A stretch of 64,000 bases of DNA from positions 4,526,001-4,590,000 of the forward strand of contig PYIU01000004.1 in the NCBI GenBank assembly GCA_003415625.1, read 5' to 3'. This stretch comes from Aquanectria penicillioides. Its lineage: Eukaryota; Ascomycota; Sordariomycetes; Hypocreales; Nectriaceae. A program made the translations under genes and the position numbers. Below are positions 60,619-64,000 of this stretch, one piece after another. The notes beneath the pieces were generated by a model, which saw only the letters and a program-made list of their open reading frames with translations, made no database searches and was not told the DNA's origin. Position 1 is the first letter of the stretch. Each line of letters opens with the position of its first letter.

Positions 60619-61007
60619 AACGCCAGCGCAGGAGGACTGTATATACCGGTATCTTTCTTTCTATACGCCACTGTGCTCTTTCAGAGCTAGGGCCTTGTTT
60701 TTGATTGTAAATTTTTGTATCCAACGCCGTAGCCTATGTCGCATCGAAGACGGCGCCCATTATGGGGCTCAATACAGACTTTCCACATCGATTTTCGATG
60801 GATAAAGTGACTGGAGATAATCCTAAATCTACACACCGATTGTGGACTTAGCACAAACTTGGTATCGACCTTTCCGATGACACAAAACCTACACACAGAG
60901 CGGTTCCACATCAACGGTAGGACTCAATCATGTACAAGCTCCTAAATTCGCCATGCCTCATAACACTGTCTACTCATGTATCGTATTTAAAAGTCATCGA
61001 GAATTGT
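60619..61007. other. Intergenic region between convergent genes
   Basis: About 390 bp between the ends of a plus-strand and a minus-strand gene. It should contain the 3' ends of both. No further feature is seen. Confidence 0.4.
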
Positions 61008-62693
61008 TTACTTGCAGGTGAGCTTCAACCCACAGCTGCTTCGATCCTTCTCTCCACACATTTGCGTGCACTTGTTCGTCAATGACGAAGCATCCACAAC
61101 TCTCTCCGGGAATCCACGACACCTAGAGTCGCTATACTGAGCCACCTTTGCATTCTTTCCATTGGGGCACTTTGCCGTCTTGTACAACTTCAGCTGATCA
61201 TCCTTCCAGATGCTAGTGCATTCCTTGTCGGCCTCGACACGTCGAATAGTAGCGCCGTTACTGATCACGGTCCAGCCCGGCTTCATGTTGAGGCGAGGGC
61301 ATTCGTTGACGCTGAGCACACCCCGATCATCTTCAGGACGCTCCTTGCGTTCCTCATCAGTGAGACCCTCGGAGCCGCACCAGAACATGTAGCTGGTTTC
61401 GGAACGCAAGTTCCAGTTCTCGCAGTTTAGAGTGTCAAGGCCTTGAATCTTCTTCGGCCAGCCAACGCAGCCGGGGCCGTTCCATATGGCGAGGCGGCTA
61501 GTTTTCCCGTCTGGACAAGCCTGCTTCTCGTGGACACGAAGCTGATGACCCTCAGGGAGCGTCATGCAGGTCATAAAGTCGGGATACATAAAGGTCTTTG
61601 GTCGAACGGGTTCGTTCCACTGCCAGCGACCGGCCGAAGTACCGCACTCGCTGTGTGACGTTCTCGGGCCTCGAAACTCGGGCTCTTTAGTCTCCGATTC
61701 TTTTTTGGCGTCTCCCTTGAAACGTATTCCATCACACTGGAACATGTATCCCAACGCTCTGCCGAGACCCCCGCGTGCCAGCTCCAGATGATGCATGTTG
61801 ATGCAGGTGTTCAGCATCCAATCATCAATGTCCATAAGGCCCTTTGTAATCGTCATTTTGCCATCATTGCACATGTAGCGCAGTTCTGATGTTCCAATGT
61901 CTTCATATATCGCGAGCTGGGCTCGGGTACCGTTGCTGCACACTGCAGGTGCGACAATCTCGATGGTCTGCAATGGCCAAGAGCTTCTGTAAGGCCAGCG
62001 GCAGTTGTCAGTGACGATTTGGTCCGTGTGAGTTCTATTGGCAAAGTCGCTGTGGCAGGGAAACGTGGTTCCGTGGTGGAGACGGATGCCTCCCTTCGCC
62101 CCAAGGACGTTCTGGTGGATCAAGGCTGGAGTGGCGTCTTGATGCACAAGGTCGCTGCTGGCATCGGTGCTGCATCGGTAGATTAGAGACCAGTAGTATG
62201 ACGGGATTTCAATGTCTTGTTCAGACCAAAGGCATCGGCCTGTCGTATCGTCGAGGTTCTTCACAATCTTCTGCGGCGTGCCAGCGCAGCGTCTGTTTCG
62301 ATAGAACTCGAGAACTGGAGCCGAACCATCTGGGCAACTTGGTGATTCGAACACTTTGACATTGTCTCGCATGTAGTACTCTCCCGAGAGGCACACATCA
62401 GCACCAAGCTCTATTACCACAATCTCGTCGCTGTTGGAGCACGCTGATGTGGCCTTGCCCATGTCCCTCAGGTCGTCCGGATATGTTCGAGAGCCTGGGT
62501 ACAGCGCGATTTTTGCCATTTTGGCATCATCTTCGTTAACAGCGCCATTGCCGGGAAAGAAATCGGAAAAGGAATCATCTCCGTTGTCCATCGGATCCAG
62601 AGGCTTCTGATCCGCTTGTGGCGCTTCAGCAGTGACGCTACTGAGGCAGACAGCAGCTGCGGCGACCAGGGCACCGAGACGCCGGACCGCCAT
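61008..62693 (-). CDS. Secreted protein with four Cys-rich repeats
   Basis: An intronless 561-residue ORF starting at the ATG at 62,693, with a signal peptide (MAVRRLGALVAAAAVCLSSV, cut near residue 22) and an acidic linker. The rest is four imperfect repeats of about 100-120 residues, near 85-175, 205-325, 345-445 and 460-561. Each has a Cys, a C-P-x-G-x-x-A or equivalent turn, a short L-x-x-Y/W strand, C-x-G-x-P, an L-D-x-x-x-x-x-C segment and a closing Y-x-F-x-C. Examples are CPDGSAPVLEFYRNRRCAG, CPDGKTSRLAIWNGPGCVG and CPNGKNAKVAQYSDSRCRG. The conserved spacing suggests disulphide-bonded domains. No enzyme motif is visible. I do not recognise a named family; a wall-associated or secreted effector-like role would be a guess. 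Confidence 0.8.
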   Translation of the reverse strand: MAVRRLGALVAAAAVCLSSVTAEAPQADQKPLDPMDNGDDSFSDFFPGNGAVNEDDAKMAKIALYPGSRTYPDDLRDMGKATSACSNSDEIVVIELGADVCLSGEYYMRDNVKVFESPSCPDGSAPVLEFYRNRRCAGTPQKIVKNLDDTTGRCLWSEQDIEIPSYYWSLIYRCSTDASSDLVHQDATPALIHQNVLGAKGGIRLHHGTTFPCHSDFANRTHTDQIVTDNCRWPYRSSWPLQTIEIVAPAVCSNGTRAQLAIYEDIGTSELRYMCNDGKMTITKGLMDIDDWMLNTCINMHHLELARGGLGRALGYMFQCDGIRFKGDAKKESETKEPEFRGPRTSHSECGTSAGRWQWNEPVRPKTFMYPDFMTCMTLPEGHQLRVHEKQACPDGKTSRLAIWNGPGCVGWPKKIQGLDTLNCENWNLRSETSYMFWCGSEGLTDEERKERPEDDRGVLSVNECPRLNMKPGWTVISNGATIRRVEADKECTSIWKDDQLKLYKTAKCPNGKNAKVAQYSDSRCRGFPERVVDASSLTNKCTQMCGEKDRSSCGLKLTCK

Positions 62694-63025
62694 GATGATA
62701 TTTGGTGATACAGAAAGTATTGTGTTGTATTCAAAGTCTTGAGGCTGTAGATCTGAGTTTTTTCACCTTTTACACGATATTCGGATTGTTTGTTGTTTGC
62801 GGGACATCAGGCAGACTCTCCTGTCAGCACGGCTGAATGGGAACCGTGAAGGATTCTCACGTGCCCAATGAATTCATGCGCTCGGCGACTACTACATCGA
62901 GTTAGCGACGCGACAACTCACGCTCAGAAATGGTTTGATAAACAACTGAGGAACCAGGTTTAGTGCCAATTGGGTACGGAGTATTCTTCTCTCACTAAAT
63001 GAATCCCTGTCTGTCCTATGTACAA
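62694..63025. other. Intergenic region upstream of the secreted repeat protein
   Basis: About 330 bp that should carry the promoter of the minus-strand gene starting at 62,693. No other feature is recognised. Confidence 0.4.
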
Positions 63026-63590
63026 CTACTTCCTAAGCTTGATGCGGTACAACCAAGTGAAGAACCAGATCCATGCCAAATTGAACAGCCCGAAACCAAG
63101 AACAACCGCCCAGTCTCTCTATCCATCTCCATGATGATAGTCCAGAGTCTGCGAATAGTCGTCTCCCGTGTTGTACCTGCAGTATCCACAAGATGATGCC
63201 GCGTTTGGGTTTGTCAAATAGCCCGGGGTTCGTGACAAGAAACTTTCGGCATATTCTTGACAGGTTTGGTTTGCTGGCGGATCAAAGAGCGTGATGTCAT
63301 TCTCGCCACAGACTGCATCAACCCTATGCAGCACGTTGGAGACGGTACCGCCAATAAAGTATTTAGCGTAGTGGATCAGCCTGGAATATCCAATGGCGGT
63401 AAAACGAGTTCATGCTCTGGTGAGGCACCACGGTGCCTGAGAAAACAGTGAGCACAACAAAGAACAAAGAGTTGGCGTATCCAGAGAGTGCCGGGTTGGG
63501 AAAGGTGGCAAAAGTAGTAGAGAATAATTATAAAGCCAAGAACATGAAATAGGTGTATCCGGCGGTGCTGGTGAAAGCAGGGCCAGGGAA
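63026..63590 (-). pseudogene. Decayed C-terminal end of a PDR/CDR-type ABC transporter
   Basis: On the minus strand the C-terminal landmarks of full-size fungal PDR transporters are readable. They are GYTYFMFLAL, SGYANSLFFVVLTVFSGTVVP, YAKYFIGGTVSNVLHRVDAVC, LFDPPANQTCQEYAESFL, PGYLTNPNAASSCGYCRY and, at the end, RDWAVVLGFGLFNLAWIWFF. The family sequence has Trp before R-D; here a TAG at 63,119-63,121 stands in that place, so it is probably TGG changed to TAG. There is a further stop after FMFLAL and a frameshift between WIFQ and YAKY. No nucleotide-binding domain is found in the window and the sequence to 64,000 is not recognisable. It is a pseudogene fragment of a plasma-membrane drug efflux pump. 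Confidence 0.75.
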
Positions 63591-64000
63591 TGCTTTCCTT
63601 GGTCGCTACTGTATTTGCAGTTGACGGCGTGTCTCGTCTTTTTCATGAAGCACAGGGACTCTGTCGGTCACATCGCAATTTGGATTGCCGACACGGCGCA
63701 CAGCTGATGGGCTTCCGGAATCGTCGTCTTTTTTTTTTGTTGATGAAGATGAGGGCTCCGTGCTGTTTCCGAAACTGGAGGCATAGCTTCTGCTTTGTTT
63801 CTCAGGGGATAAGCCGATGCAAGTATGCAAAGAGTAGAGAAATTGTACATGTTGAAGATATCTCCGAAAAGTTTTGTCCGTTGACGTGTGGGTCATCTCG
63901 GAGACGCTTGATCACCTATGTGGGTCTTTTCGGACTTGGAGAATGCGCTTCTGAGACGGGCGGAGAAATCCATTCAGATGGTTTTAGAATAGTTTAACTT
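63591..64000. other. Window end, no gene recognised
   Basis: About 400 bp. Two ORFs of about 100-135 codons overlap on opposite strands, but neither shows a domain or continues the ABC transporter. A T-rich run lies near 63,730. Confidence 0.4.

Overview
The window looks like nuclear DNA of a filamentous ascomycete (Pezizomycotina, probably Sordariomycetes and possibly Hypocreales). The reasons are short introns of 42-75 nt with TGCTAAC-type branch points close to the acceptor, NACHT/ankyrin and HET-domain genes, a DUF2421-type membrane protein, and a large AT-rich block with the C-to-T/G-to-A signature of repeat-induced point mutation (RIP). The species cannot be fixed from the sequence alone.

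Left arm (1-18,081). This holds the 3' end of a DUF2421/FUSC-like membrane protein gene, a decayed amino-acid/choline-type permease, a five-exon STAND receptor (HeLo-like N-terminus, NACHT, about 11 ankyrin repeats), a small cupin, a secreted S41-like protease in two exons, a second STAND-type P-loop protein with a Cys-rich zinc-binding segment and a C-terminal tandem repeat, and a HET-domain gene. The last two are convergent, with 13 bp between their stop codons. Three nonself-recognition or cell-death type genes therefore lie within 14 kb, against the edge of a transposon island.

Island (18,082-55,216). The block resolves into four nested LTR retrotransposons. E1 is a Ty1/Copia element on the minus strand, about 5.5 kb once the insertions are removed, with a perfect 5-bp target duplication (CTTAT). 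E2 is a plus-strand Copia element of 6,776 bp, inserted in the left LTR of E1 with target duplication GCCCC. E3 is a plus-strand Ty3/Gypsy element inserted in the interior of E1. E4 is a second copy of the E3 family, inserted in opposite orientation inside E3. E3 and E4 each come out at exactly 12,410 bp with 383-bp LTRs. All four are coding-dead, with stop codons throughout.

Right arm (55,217-64,000). First comes a stretch of about 2.7 kb without recognisable genes. It carries at least ten same-strand copies of a short motif (consensus GCTAAAATTGCAGTGAAG), set in degenerate tandem repeats. Variants of the motif also occur left of the island, so E1 probably inserted into a pre-existing array. 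Then follow a small secreted protein gene with six exons (one intron appears to be GC-AG), a 561-residue secreted protein made of four Cys-rich repeats, and the decayed C-terminal end of a PDR-type ABC transporter.

Coordinates of exons, LTRs and target duplications were read by hand and checked by reading-frame closure and by length agreement. Family assignments rest on motif recognition, not on searches.
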